Below are positions 9,286-19,572 of a DNA stretch of 64,000 nucleotides, in pieces. Position 1 is the stretch's first letter. Every line of letters starts with the position of its first letter. Under the pieces are notes generated by a model. It was not told where the DNA came from and searched no databases. It saw only the letters and a list, made by a program, of their open reading frames with translations. The position numbers and the translations under genes are program-made. Source of the stretch: Methylomarinum sp965277025 (lineage in GTDB: Bacteria; Pseudomonadota; Gammaproteobacteria; Methylococcales; Methylomonadaceae); contig OZ255706.1 of NCBI GenBank assembly GCA_965277025.1, positions 1,116,001-1,180,000 on the forward strand, given 5' to 3'.

Positions 9286-9361
9286 AAAGTTTTAAAAAGT
9301 GATTGAATTTAATCATTAACGAAATTATAGTTACTGTTTTCGATTTTTGGGTTTCTTTATC

Positions 9362-9846
9362 ATGCCATCTTTTGACATTGTTTCCGAGTTTGACAGCCAT
9401 GAAGTCAGCAATGCTGTCGACCAGGCGCCAATCGTGAAGTTTCGACACGGTTTGATTTTAAAGGCAGTGATGCAAAATTTGAATTACAGGATGAGAAAAT
9501 TATCTTGATCGCCGAGTCGGCTTTTCAGTTGCAGCAAATGTTGCCGATTCTGTATTCAAAAATGACCAAGCGAGGTGTCGATATTGGCTGTCTTGAGACC
9601 GGCAATCCTCAAACATCGGGGAGAATGGCGCAACAGGAATTAACCTTGAAACAAGGGCTGGAAAAGGATATTGCCAAAAAAATCGTTAAATTGATCAAGG
9701 ACAAAAAACTGAAAGTGCAAGCGGCGATTCAAGGAGATAAAGTTCGCGTAACCGGCAAGAAACGCGATGACTTGCAGCAGGTTATGAAAATGCTGAAAGA
9801 TGAAGATATAGGTCAGCCATTGCAATTCAATAATTTCAGGGATTAA
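9362..9846 (+). pseudogene. yajQ: YajQ-family cyclic-di-GMP-binding protein, frameshifted
   Basis: The N-terminus at 9362 reads MPSFDIVSEFDSHEVSNAVD, the YajQ signature. After DQA the frame shifts near 9423-9427. A second frame continues NREVSTRFDFKGSDAKFEL to VRVTGKKRDDLQQVMKMLKD and ends GQPLQFNNFRD, as in E. coli YajQ. A GC dinucleotide appears duplicated there (GGCGCC where GGCC fits the family). The family binds nucleotides and c-di-GMP and has been tied to transcription control in Xanthomonas. Whether this is a true mutation or an assembly error is not known. Confidence 0.9.
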
Positions 9847-10708
9847 CCGTTTTTTTTGTTTTTTTCCAGAAATAATAGCCGACAATGGCGAGTGTCAGCC
9901 AGACGCTAACTAATGGCCCGACCACGCCATCATATTGGCTGACTAAATACAGGTAATCAGACTGCGGGTTTACATTTAAAAAGTCTTTGCTGGTCTTGAT
10001 CAACCAGACCCAGCCGGCATGGCAGCCAATGCAGATTCCCAAGCTTTGTTTGAATTCGACCCGTATCAAGGCCAGAAATACGCCAACGACCCACAATGCC
10101 AAAATTTCCGGGTTAAACCAGTTGGCGAAGGCATCCAGCATCAATTCAAAACCTTTGCCGGGCGTTAATTCGTCATAAGGGACGGATGTTTTGCTTTTTA
10201 AAAAATGCAGACTGGCATAATACAATGCGCTTAGGCCAACAGCGGTCGCCAGGGATAATTTTTTGCGCAAGCCGGTCAGCAATATCCCACGGAACAACGG
10301 CTCTTCAAGAAAGGAAATCAGCAATGCCAGTAATAATGAGATGACGATGCGTTTGATGGCTTTAACAGCCGTCCATTCCCGTCCACTGTCGATAATATGC
10401 ACATCCAGTCCATAAAGAACCAGCAGGACCGGTAATAAGGTGAGGATGCCGACCATCAGTCCGATAACCATCTGGCGAAGAAACTGACCTGTTGGCGCAA
10501 AGCCTAAATCTGACCAGGAAAGATTCAGCCAGCGTTTGAGTGGAAAAATACTCAGCAACAATAAAACCAGGGTGCCCTTGCTGATGATTTTGCGTAGTTC
10601 GATCACATCGCCCAGCGCCATCAAGATAAAATAACCGAGCAGACAGGAAACAGACGCCAGAATGATCAATAGCAATAATGGAAACAGGGCAGTGCCAAGC
10701 GATTTCAT
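9836..10708 (-). CDS. CPBP-family intramembrane metalloprotease
   Basis: Multi-pass membrane protein of about 290 residues with the CAAX-protease (Abi) signature: EEPLFRGILLTGLR provides EExxxR, and YASLHF and CIGCHAGWVW supply the later conserved His regions. The start at 10708 is chosen because a GGGAGA site lies six bases upstream and the ATG overlaps the rsmE stop as ATGA. Family members cleave membrane substrates or process bacteriocins; the substrate here is unknown. Its end overlaps the end of convergent yajQ. Confidence 0.85.
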   Translation of the reverse strand: MKSLGTALFPLLLLIILASVSCLLGYFILMALGDVIELRKIISKGTLVLLLLSIFPLKRWLNLSWSDLGFAPTGQFLRQMVIGLMVGILTLLPVLLVLYGLDVHIIDSGREWTAVKAIKRIVISLLLALLISFLEEPLFRGILLTGLRKKLSLATAVGLSALYYASLHFLKSKTSVPYDELTPGKGFELMLDAFANWFNPEILALWVVGVFLALIRVEFKQSLGICIGCHAGWVWLIKTSKDFLNVNPQSDYLYLVSQYDGVVGPLVSVWLTLAIVGYYFWKKTKKTVNP

Positions 10709-11433
10709 GAAAAATCTCCCCATAAGGTTTGAATGGCGCTGATGGACGCCAGCACCGCAGTTTCGGTGCGTAAAATGCGCGGTCCCAGTCTGACTGGCAT
10801 AAATCCAGCAGATAATGCCGCCTCCCGTTCCTGGTCTGAAAATCCCCCTTCAGGGCCAGACAGCAAGGTAACAGCCGATGTTGGCGGGGTCATTTGGCTG
10901 AATGTTTTATCGGCATAAGGGTCCAGAAAAAAACGACTGTTTTGTTGATGCTCTACCCAGTGCGGTAGTGTTTCGATCGATAGCAATTCAGGCAGGCGGG
11001 TGCGGCCGGATTGCTCTGCTGCGTGCTGGATAACCCCTCGCCAATGATGCAGGCGTTGTTGCTGTTTTTCCGATGTTAATTTAACCACAACGCGTTCTGT
11101 CATTAAGGGGGTGATTTGTTTTACACCGAGTTCTACGGCTTTTTGTATTGCCCAATCCATGCGTTCACTACGGGAAATTCCAAGGCCGAGCTTGATGACC
11201 AACGGCGATTCAACATCGCGCTTATGTTCAGCCAGGAGAGTAATGGTGACAGACTTTTTGCTGACTAAATCCAGTTTTGCCCGGAACTCAGTACCTTGAC
11301 CATTAAAAACAATCAGTTCCTGTTGTTTTTTCAGGCGTAGAACAGTGCGCAAATAATGTGCCGAATTGGCATCCAGTTCAACACATTGGCCGGTGTTGAG
11401 AGGCATATCAAGAAATAGTCTGGAAATGCGCAT
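10705..11433 (-). CDS. rsmE: 16S rRNA m3U1498 methyltransferase
   Basis: SPOUT-class SAM-dependent enzyme that methylates U1498 of 16S rRNA. Start at MRISRLFLDMPL (11433) fits the family N-terminus; a longer upstream frame exists but is atypical. The N-terminal PUA-like part includes HYLRTVLRLKKQQELIVFNG. The C-terminal knot carries LLSGPEGGFSDQE and RLGPRILRTETAVLASI, which form the SAM site. It is followed by the CPBP protease gene with a 4-bp overlap. Confidence 0.95.
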   Translation of the reverse strand: MRISRLFLDMPLNTGQCVELDANSAHYLRTVLRLKKQQELIVFNGQGTEFRAKLDLVSKKSVTITLLAEHKRDVESPLVIKLGLGISRSERMDWAIQKAVELGVKQITPLMTERVVVKLTSEKQQQRLHHWRGVIQHAAEQSGRTRLPELLSIETLPHWVEHQQNSRFFLDPYADKTFSQMTPPTSAVTLLSGPEGGFSDQEREAALSAGFMPVRLGPRILRTETAVLASISAIQTLWGDFS

Positions 11434-11462
11434 GATAACAGTGAGGAGTGATGGCAGAAAAC

Positions 11463-11489
11463 AAAAAAGGAGCCAAAAGCTCCTTTTTT
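11463..11489 (-). terminator. Rho-independent terminator after ahcY (bidirectional)
   Basis: AAAAAAGGAGC at 11463-11473 pairs with GCTCCTTTTTT at 11479-11489 around a 5-nt CAAAA loop. The hairpin has U-tracts in both directions. It lies just past the ahcY stop and separates metK-ahcY from rsmE. Confidence 0.88.
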
Positions 11490-11509
11490 GCATGCATTAA
11501 CGGGAAATA

Positions 11510-12802
11510 TCAATACCGATAATGATCCGGCTTGTAAGGGCCTTCGACCGGTACATTGATGTACTCAGCCTGTTCCGGTGTCAGTTGCGTCAGGTTGACG
11601 CCCAGCTGAGCCAGATGAGAACGGGCCACTTTTTCGTCCAGTTTCTTCGGCAGAATGTAGACCTTGTTTTCATAATTTTCAGCATGATTCCATAATTCGA
11701 TTTGAGCCAGTACCTGGTTACAGAAAGAATTGGACATGACGAAACTTGGGTGGCCGGTCGCGCAACCTAAGTTGACCAGACGGCCTTCGGCCAACACGAT
11801 CAGACGCTTGCCATCCGGGAAGATGACATGGTCAACCTGTGGTTTGATGTTTTCCCAGGTATATTGGCGAAGTTTGGCGATTTCGATTTCAGAATCGAAA
11901 TGACCGATGTTACAGACAATCGCCTGATCCTTCATCGCCAGCATATGCTCATGCGTGATGACATCTTTGTTGCCGGTAGCAGTCACGAAAATATTCGCAA
12001 CAGGAGCGGCTTCTTCCATGGTGACTACGCGATAGCCTTCCATCGACGCCTGCAATGCACAGATCGGGTCAATTTCGGTAACCCAGACAGTTGCGCCCAG
12101 GCCGCGTAAGGATTGGGCGCAGCCTTTACCGACATCGCCATAACCGCAGACAACTGCTACTTTACCGGCCACCATGACATCGGTGGCGCGCTTGATGCCA
12201 TCAATCAAAGATTCGCGGCAACCGTAAAGATTGTCGAATTTTGATTTTGTGACCGAATCGTTGACGTTAAAAGCCGGCACTTTCAATGTGCCTTTTTCCA
12301 CCATCTCATACAGGCGTAAAACACCGGTTGTGGTTTCTTCTGACAAGCCTTTGACATCATCCATCAATTCCGGGAATTTTTCGTGCATCATCAAGGTCAG
12401 GTCGCCACCATCATCCAGAATCATGTTAGGCTGCCAGCCATCAGGGCCGATGATGGTTTGTTCGATGCACCATTCGGCTTCCTCTTCGGTTTCGCCTTTC
12501 CAGGCAAAAACCGGAATTCCTGCTGCAGCCATCGCCGCTGCCGCATGATCCTGGGTGGAGAAAATATTGCAGGATGACCAGCGCACTTCGGCGCCCAGGG
12601 CTGTCAAGGTTTCAATCAATACCGCAGTCTGGATGGTCATATGCAGACAGCCGGCTATGCGTGCACCCTTCAAGGGTTGCTCGGCGCCATATTCCTCACG
12701 TAAGGACATCAAGCCGGGCATTTCAGTTTCGGCTATGTTGATTTCCTTACGGCCCCAATCGGCTAAGGAAATATCAGCTACTTTGTAGTCTTGTTCACTC
12801 AT
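11510..12802 (-). CDS. ahcY: Adenosylhomocysteinase (SAH hydrolase)
   Basis: NAD-dependent enzyme that splits S-adenosylhomocysteine into adenosine and homocysteine, closing the methyl cycle with MetK. At 430 residues it has the expected N-terminal substrate part (GCLHMTIQTAVLIETLTALG, STQDHAAAA), the NAD-binding loop GYGDVGKGCAQSLRGLGA, and the terminal KPDHYRY. It is 18 bp downstream of metK on the same strand, a likely two-gene operon. Having SahH means the cell does not depend on an Mtn/LuxS route. Confidence 0.97.
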   Translation of the reverse strand: MSEQDYKVADISLADWGRKEINIAETEMPGLMSLREEYGAEQPLKGARIAGCLHMTIQTAVLIETLTALGAEVRWSSCNIFSTQDHAAAAMAAAGIPVFAWKGETEEEAEWCIEQTIIGPDGWQPNMILDDGGDLTLMMHEKFPELMDDVKGLSEETTTGVLRLYEMVEKGTLKVPAFNVNDSVTKSKFDNLYGCRESLIDGIKRATDVMVAGKVAVVCGYGDVGKGCAQSLRGLGATVWVTEIDPICALQASMEGYRVVTMEEAAPVANIFVTATGNKDVITHEHMLAMKDQAIVCNIGHFDSEIEIAKLRQYTWENIKPQVDHVIFPDGKRLIVLAEGRLVNLGCATGHPSFVMSNSFCNQVLAQIELWNHAENYENKVYILPKKLDEKVARSHLAQLGVNLTQLTPEQAEYINVPVEGPYKPDHYRY

Positions 12803-12820
12803 CTTTTTTTCTCGTTTGTT

Positions 12821-13981
12821 TTATAATCCGGCGGAATCTTTCAGGGCTTCGACCTTGTCGGTTTTTTCCCAGCTGAATGATGCGCCGGTTCGGCCAAAAT
12901 GACCATAGGCGGCGGTAGGCTGGTAAATAGGCTTCAATAGATCCAGTTGGGCAATCAGGCCTTTGGGACGAAGATCGAAATGTTCACGGATCAGTTCAAC
13001 CAGGCGCGCTTCGTCAATTTTGCCGGTGCCAAATGTGTCGACACTGATCGAAGTTGGCTCTGCCACGCCAATGGCGTAAGAAACCTGTACTTCACAGCGT
13101 TCGGCGAGCCCTGCGGCAACGATATTTTTCGCGACATAGCGGGCCATGTAGGCGGCCGAACGGTCAACCTTGGATGTGTCTTTTCCTGAGAATGCGCCAC
13201 CGCCATGTCGGGCCATGCCGCCATAAGTGTCGACAATGATTTTGCGACCAGTCAGGCCGCAATCGCCCACTGGCCCCCCGATAACGAACTGTCCGGTCGG
13301 GTTGATGAAATATTTGGTGTCCTTGTGCAGCCATTTATTCGGCAAAATCGGCAGGATAATTTCATCCATTACCGCTTCTTCCAGTTGTTTGCCGCCAATT
13401 TCAGGAGAATGCTGGGTAGAAAGCACGACGGCATCGATGGCGACAGGCTTGTTGTCTTCGTAGCGGAAAGTCAGTTGGCTCTTTGCATCTGGTCTTAACC
13501 AGGACAGAACCCCCGTTTTACGGATATGCGCCTGACGTTCTACCAGTCGATGAGAATAGGTGATCGGGGCTGGCATCAAAACATCGGTTTCATTGCTGGC
13601 GTAGCCAAACATCAAGCCTTGGTCACCGGCACCTTGTTCGTGATCTTCAGAGTCATCGACGCCCATGGCGATGTCTGGAGACTGTTTACCAATGGCATTC
13701 AGTACCGCACAGGTTTTACCGTCAAAGCCGACATCACCATTATCGTAACCAATTTCGCAAACCACCTTCCTGACCAGTTCTTCGGTATCCACCCAGGCTT
13801 CGGTGGTGATTTCTCCGGCGATGATAACCATGCCGGTTTTCACCATGGTTTCACAGGCGATACGCGATTTTGGGTCCTGGTCGAGTAATGCATCGACGAT
13901 AGCGTCGGAGATTTGATCGGCCAGTTTGTCAGGGTGACCTTCAGAAACTGATTCCGAGGTAAAAACAAAATTATTGCTCAT
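12821..13981 (-). CDS. metK: S-adenosylmethionine synthase
   Basis: Makes SAM from methionine and ATP. The 386-residue chain carries GHPDKLADQISDAIVDA near the N-terminus, the ATP motif GAGDQGLMFGYA and the P-loop-like GGGAFSGKD signature. The AAGGAA ribosome site ahead of the ATG is well placed. I see no SAM or SAH riboswitch in the roughly 75 bp between this start and the upstream terminator. Confidence 0.97.
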   Translation of the reverse strand: MSNNFVFTSESVSEGHPDKLADQISDAIVDALLDQDPKSRIACETMVKTGMVIIAGEITTEAWVDTEELVRKVVCEIGYDNGDVGFDGKTCAVLNAIGKQSPDIAMGVDDSEDHEQGAGDQGLMFGYASNETDVLMPAPITYSHRLVERQAHIRKTGVLSWLRPDAKSQLTFRYEDNKPVAIDAVVLSTQHSPEIGGKQLEEAVMDEIILPILPNKWLHKDTKYFINPTGQFVIGGPVGDCGLTGRKIIVDTYGGMARHGGGAFSGKDTSKVDRSAAYMARYVAKNIVAAGLAERCEVQVSYAIGVAEPTSISVDTFGTGKIDEARLVELIREHFDLRPKGLIAQLDLLKPIYQPTAAYGHFGRTGASFSWEKTDKVEALKDSAGL

Positions 13982-14057
13982 ATCGGATTTTCCTTCACTG
14001 AAGCTTTGTTCAGTAACTTTTATTCAAAGACAGCGTAAAGAGAATAGCTGAATGTAT

Positions 14058-14078
14058 AAAAAAGGCCGCGAGGCGGCC
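14058..14078 (-). terminator. Rho-independent terminator after the tRNA gene
   Basis: GGCCGC (14064-14069) and GCGGCC (14073-14078) form a GC-rich stem with a 3-nt loop. On the minus strand it is followed by six U residues. It sits 12 bp past the tRNA 3' end and ahead of metK. Confidence 0.88.
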
Positions 14079-14089
14079 TATGTGTATCA

Positions 14090-14166
14090 TGGTGGGCCCT
14101 CCCAGACTCGAACTGGGGACCTGCCGATTATGAGTCGGATGCTCTAACCAACTGAGCTAAGGGCCC
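14090..14166 (-). tRNA. tRNA with CAU anticodon, probably tRNA-Ile2
   Basis: The minus strand folds as a 77-nt tRNA: acceptor GGGCCCT paired with AGGGCCC, D-arm AGCTCAGTTGGTTAGAGC, anticodon loop CTCATAA between CCGA and TCGG arms, T-loop GTTCGAGTC, and encoded CCA. The CAU anticodon allows elongator Met or lysidine-modified Ile2. The GGGCCC acceptor and the position beside rpoD (E. coli ileX is nearby) favour Ile2, but this is inference. Confidence 0.93.
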
Positions 14167-14180
14167 GGATTTACAGGACG

Positions 14181-15974
<1,794 letters not shown>

Positions 15975-16047
15975 TCTCTACTCACAAATACGATCTCAGT
16001 AATCACACGCCGGTGAACAGCCCAGTATAGCATAAAAATGCATTTGA

Positions 16048-17754
16048 CTATAGACCGGATTTTTGTATTAACAGGCTGCGAAGCAGTTGTTTTTCCGTAT
16101 CAGACAAATCATGCTGTTTGCCTTTTTCCAATAACTCCGATAGTTGTTTTTCCGCGGCTTGGTTCAGAATGTTATTCATGGCTTGTAAAAATTCGTCCTC
16201 AAGGTTCGTGCCAAGCAGGTCAAGCCCTGCCAGTTTTTGTATTATGTTGGCGTTTTCGGTTCCGCGGTATGCTTCGACCAGCATTGCTGTATTGACAGTC
16301 GGTTTGACCAGAATTTTCTCAAAAATATCCCGCAGAAGCTCCATGCCGGGAAGTTTTGATCGATCCCAGTCGATTTTTTTTTCTTCAATAATGCTGGCCA
16401 GCTGTGGGTTTTGTAATAACAAGGCAATGACGACCCGAATAGGTGAAGGGCGTGATAGTGTTTTTTTTCTAATTGTAGGTGATTTTTTCGGTTTAGCCAG
16501 TTTTTCAGAGCCGGTCAGTTTTTTTGCTTCGGCCGACATCATTTCGCGAAAAAAGCCGGAAGGGAGAAGCTTCAGGTAGGGTTGGGCTTTAGCTGCTAGC
16601 ATGGCTTTGCCCTCGGCTGTATGCAAGTTGAGGTTGTTTTTAAGTGTGGTGAAAAAATATTCCGATAATGGCGTAGCGTTTTCCACTTGTTGTTGAAAAC
16701 AGGCTTGCCCTTGTTTTCGAATCAGACTGTCCGGGTCTTCCTTTTCAGGCAGCAGCATGATTTTAATCATACGGTTATCTTTAAGGGTGGGAAAAATGGC
16801 CTCCATGGCACGCCAGGCGGCTTGCTGGCCGGCGCTGTCTCCGTCGAAACAAAGCACCAGTTCGTTGCTGAAGCGAAACAGTGTTTCGATATGTTTTTGC
16901 GAGGTTGCCGTGCCTAAGGTGGCGACAGCGTTATCGATGCCGTGTTGAGCCAGTGCAATGACATCCATGTAGCCTTCGACAATGATGAAGCGGTCGGGGT
17001 GCGCTTGTTTGTTTAGCGTCTGGTAGAGGCCATAAAGTTCGTTGCTTTTGGAAAATACGGGGGTTTCTGGCGAGTTGAGGTATTTGGGGGTGTTGTCATC
17101 CAAAACCCGGCCGCCAAAAGCGATGATGCGGCCGCGTTTATCATGAATGGGAAACATCAGGCGGTTGCGAAAACGGTCGTAGCGGCGGCCATTTTCGTTT
17201 TCCGTCAGCATGCCGCTGTCGAGCAAATGTCTGGCGTCAAAATGTTTGCTTAATTCATCCCACAGATTTTGGGCGAAACCCAACTGGTAGCGTTTGGCGA
17301 TATCGTCGCTGACGCCGCGCTGGTGTAAATAGTGCAGGGCGGATGTTCCGGTTGCTGAAAACAGCGTGCTGTGATAGAGCCGGGCGACTTGTTCCAGGGT
17401 CTGGTATAGGGTCGAAAAGTCCTGTTTGGGCTGATAAGTGCTGTTTTTTTCGCGGGGAACGTCAACGCCAATAAAAGCGGCAAGATCCTCAACGGCTTCG
17501 ACAAAATCGAGATGGTTGTAATCCATCAGGAAACTGATGGCGTTACCGCTGACGCCGCAGCCGAAGCAGTGATAGAACTGTTTTTTACGGCTGACCGAAA
17601 AGCTGGGGGTTTTTTCGTTGTGAAACGGGCAGCGGGCCATGAAGTTGCTGCCAGCCTTTTTGAGCGGGACAAACGAATCGATCAAATCGACTATATCGAC
17701 TCGCACCAGCAGATCATCGATGAAATCCCGTGGGATCCGGCCATGACCGCTCAT
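16048..17754 (-). CDS. dnaG: DNA primase
   Basis: Synthesises RNA primers for replication. The 568-residue protein has the N-terminal CHC2 zinc ribbon with Cys42, His45, Cys63 and Cys66. The RNA-polymerase core contains RYDRFRNRLMFPIHDKRGRIIAFGGRV. The TOPRIM fold shows FIIVEGYMDVIAL and the acidic LCFDGDSAG. A variable C-terminal helical domain binds DnaB helicase. It lies between yqeY and rpoD in the macromolecular-synthesis operon. Confidence 0.97.
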   Translation of the reverse strand: MSGHGRIPRDFIDDLLVRVDIVDLIDSFVPLKKAGSNFMARCPFHNEKTPSFSVSRKKQFYHCFGCGVSGNAISFLMDYNHLDFVEAVEDLAAFIGVDVPREKNSTYQPKQDFSTLYQTLEQVARLYHSTLFSATGTSALHYLHQRGVSDDIAKRYQLGFAQNLWDELSKHFDARHLLDSGMLTENENGRRYDRFRNRLMFPIHDKRGRIIAFGGRVLDDNTPKYLNSPETPVFSKSNELYGLYQTLNKQAHPDRFIIVEGYMDVIALAQHGIDNAVATLGTATSQKHIETLFRFSNELVLCFDGDSAGQQAAWRAMEAIFPTLKDNRMIKIMLLPEKEDPDSLIRKQGQACFQQQVENATPLSEYFFTTLKNNLNLHTAEGKAMLAAKAQPYLKLLPSGFFREMMSAEAKKLTGSEKLAKPKKSPTIRKKTLSRPSPIRVVIALLLQNPQLASIIEEKKIDWDRSKLPGMELLRDIFEKILVKPTVNTAMLVEAYRGTENANIIQKLAGLDLLGTNLEDEFLQAMNNILNQAAEKQLSELLEKGKQHDLSDTEKQLLRSLLIQKSGL

Positions 17755-17767
17755 AAATGCTGTTGAA

Positions 17768-18217
17768 TCAGGACGATAATGCCGTCTTGATTTGTGCGCT
17801 TACCACAGCCATATCGGCTCTGCCCTGCATTTTTGGCTTCAATAGCCCCATCACTTTGCCCATATCTTTGATAGATTCCGCGCCAGTATCATTGATGGCT
17901 TGCTGAATCATCTGCTTTATCTCTTCTTCGCTTAAAGGCTGAGGCAGGAATTCCTGGATCACCAGTATTTCAGCGGCTTCGATATCGGCAAGGTCGTTAC
18001 GGTAGGCGTCTTGGTATTGACGGATGGACTCGCGACGCTGTTTGAGCATTTTGTCCAGCACGGCAATAATGCGGCTGTCATCAAGCTCAATGCGTTCATC
18101 GACTTCAATTTGTTTGATCGCGGCCAGAATCATCCGGATAGTGCCCAGGCGGGTCTTGTCTCCGGATTTCATCGCCGCTTTCATTGTGTCTTTGATGGTC
18201 TCTTTTAAAGAGGGCAT
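17768..18217 (-). CDS. yqeY: GatB/YqeY domain protein
   Basis: A 149-residue protein matching the stand-alone YqeY family: SLKETIKDTMKAAMKSGDK at the start, RLGTIRMILAAIKQIEVDER, and a C-terminal domain like the tail of GatB (MGKVMGLLKPKMQGRADMAVVS). The family may be linked to tRNA-dependent amidation, but its role is unsettled. It is commonly found between rpsU and dnaG, as here, with 9 bp to rpsU. Confidence 0.92.
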   Translation of the reverse strand: MPSLKETIKDTMKAAMKSGDKTRLGTIRMILAAIKQIEVDERIELDDSRIIAVLDKMLKQRRESIRQYQDAYRNDLADIEAAEILVIQEFLPQPLSEEEIKQMIQQAINDTGAESIKDMGKVMGLLKPKMQGRADMAVVSAQIKTALSS

Positions 18218-18226
18218 GGTTGCGCC

Positions 18227-18460
18227 TTATAGTTGAGGGCGGCCGCGACGCAGATTTTTCAGTGCATAACGTTCGCGGGCCAGTTTTTTCAAATGGCGTT
18301 TAACCGCAGCGGCTTTTTTACGTTTACGTTCGGCGGTTGGTTTTTCGTAGAATTCGCGGCGGCGAACTTCAGACAAAACACCGGCTTTTTCGCAAAAGCG
18401 CTTAAAGCGGCGAATGGCAATATCAAAAGGTTCGTTTTCTTTAACTTTTACTGCTGGCAT
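18227..18460 (-). CDS. rpsU: 30S ribosomal protein S21
   Basis: A 77-residue basic protein: PAVKVKENEPFDIAIRRFKR, KAGVLSEVRRREFYEKPTAE, and an Arg/Lys-rich C-terminus. It is slightly longer than the 71-residue E. coli S21 through the tail RRGRPQL. It opens the operon to yqeY, dnaG and rpoD and is divergent from tsaD. Confidence 0.97.
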   Translation of the reverse strand: MPAVKVKENEPFDIAIRRFKRFCEKAGVLSEVRRREFYEKPTAERKRKKAAAVKRHLKKLARERYALKNLRRGRPQL

Positions 18461-18561
18461 AAATTGACCTGATGTATGTTAATATTTACTGTGTTGCGAA
18501 GACAAAGTGTCTTGCAGAGAACCCGTAATTATATCCGACAAAAAATAAATTTCAAAACTAA

Positions 18562-19572
18562 ATGTACGTTCTTGGAATCGAAACCTCCTGCGATGAAACT
18601 GGCGTGGCGATTTATCATGCGAAAAAGGGGTTAATTCACCACCTGTTGTATAGTCAGGTTGATATGCACAGTGAATATGGCGGCGTGGTGCCGGAATTGG
18701 CCTCGCGTGATCATATTCGCAAACTGACGCCATTGATAAGGCAGTGTTTGTTTGAGAGCCGATTGACCGCGCAACACATTGGTGGCGTTGCCTATACGGC
18801 AGGTCCGGGGTTGATGGGCGCTTTGCTGGTGGGGGCATGCACAGCCCGAAGTCTGGCCTGGGCCTGGAATGTGCCGGCTGTTGCCACGCATCATATGGAA
18901 GGGCATTTACTGGCACCGATGCTGGAGGAAATCCCGCCTGCTTTTCCATTCGTCGCCTTATTGATTTCAGGTGGGCATACGCTGTTGGTTCGGGTAGAAG
19001 GAATCGGCCAATATCAATTGCTGGGAGAGTCGTTGGATGATGCCGCGGGCGAGGCCTTTGATAAAACGGCAAAAATGTTAGGTTTGGGCTATCCCGGTGG
19101 GGCGCGTTTATCGGCATTGGCCGAACAAGGTCTGCCCCGTTTCAAGTTTCCCCGGCCAATGACGGATCGGCCCGGGCTGGATTTCAGCTTCAGCGGCTTG
19201 AAAACCTTTACCATGAACACCTTGAATGCAACGGAAAAAACCGATCAGGACCGGGCTGATGTGGCTTTTGCCTTTCAACAGGCGGTGGCGGAAACGCTGT
19301 CGATCAAATGTAAGCGGGCATTACAGCAAACCGGTTTGAAAACACTGGTGATCGCCGGCGGGGTCAGCGCCAACCAGGAAATTCGCCGGCAGTTAAACGT
19401 CATGGCCAAAAAACAACAGGCCGAGCTGTACTTTCCCCGCCTGGAATTCTGTACTGACAATGGCGCGATGATCGCCTATGCAGGTTGTCAGCGTCTGCTT
19501 GCCGGGCAGCAGGAAGATTTGCAGATTTTCGCCCGTCCCCGCTGGCCACTTGGTGAGTTATTGAAAGCCTAG
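18562..19572 (+). CDS. tsaD: tRNA N6-threonylcarbamoyladenosine transferase subunit TsaD
   Basis: Catalytic subunit of the t6A-modification complex with TsaB and TsaE. The 336-residue ASKHA-fold protein begins MYVLGIETSCDETGVAIYHA. Metal-binding histidines lie in VATHHMEGHLLAPM, and LISGGHTLLVRV, DFSFSGLKT and VIAGGVSANQEIRR are diagnostic. Its TAG stop at 19570-19572 is shared with the first base of an IS630 element inserted at TA. The element regenerated the stop, so the protein is unchanged. Confidence 0.97.
   Translation: MYVLGIETSCDETGVAIYHAKKGLIHHLLYSQVDMHSEYGGVVPELASRDHIRKLTPLIRQCLFESRLTAQHIGGVAYTAGPGLMGALLVGACTARSLAWAWNVPAVATHHMEGHLLAPMLEEIPPAFPFVALLISGGHTLLVRVEGIGQYQLLGESLDDAAGEAFDKTAKMLGLGYPGGARLSALAEQGLPRFKFPRPMTDRPGLDFSFSGLKTFTMNTLNATEKTDQDRADVAFAFQQAVAETLSIKCKRALQQTGLKTLVIAGGVSANQEIRRQLNVMAKKQQAELYFPRLEFCTDNGAMIAYAGCQRLLAGQQEDLQIFARPRWPLGELLKA

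Noticed and set aside
13982..14057. SAM or SAH riboswitch upstream of metK
   Set aside because: The space is about 75 bp and shows no conserved SAM or SAH aptamer core.
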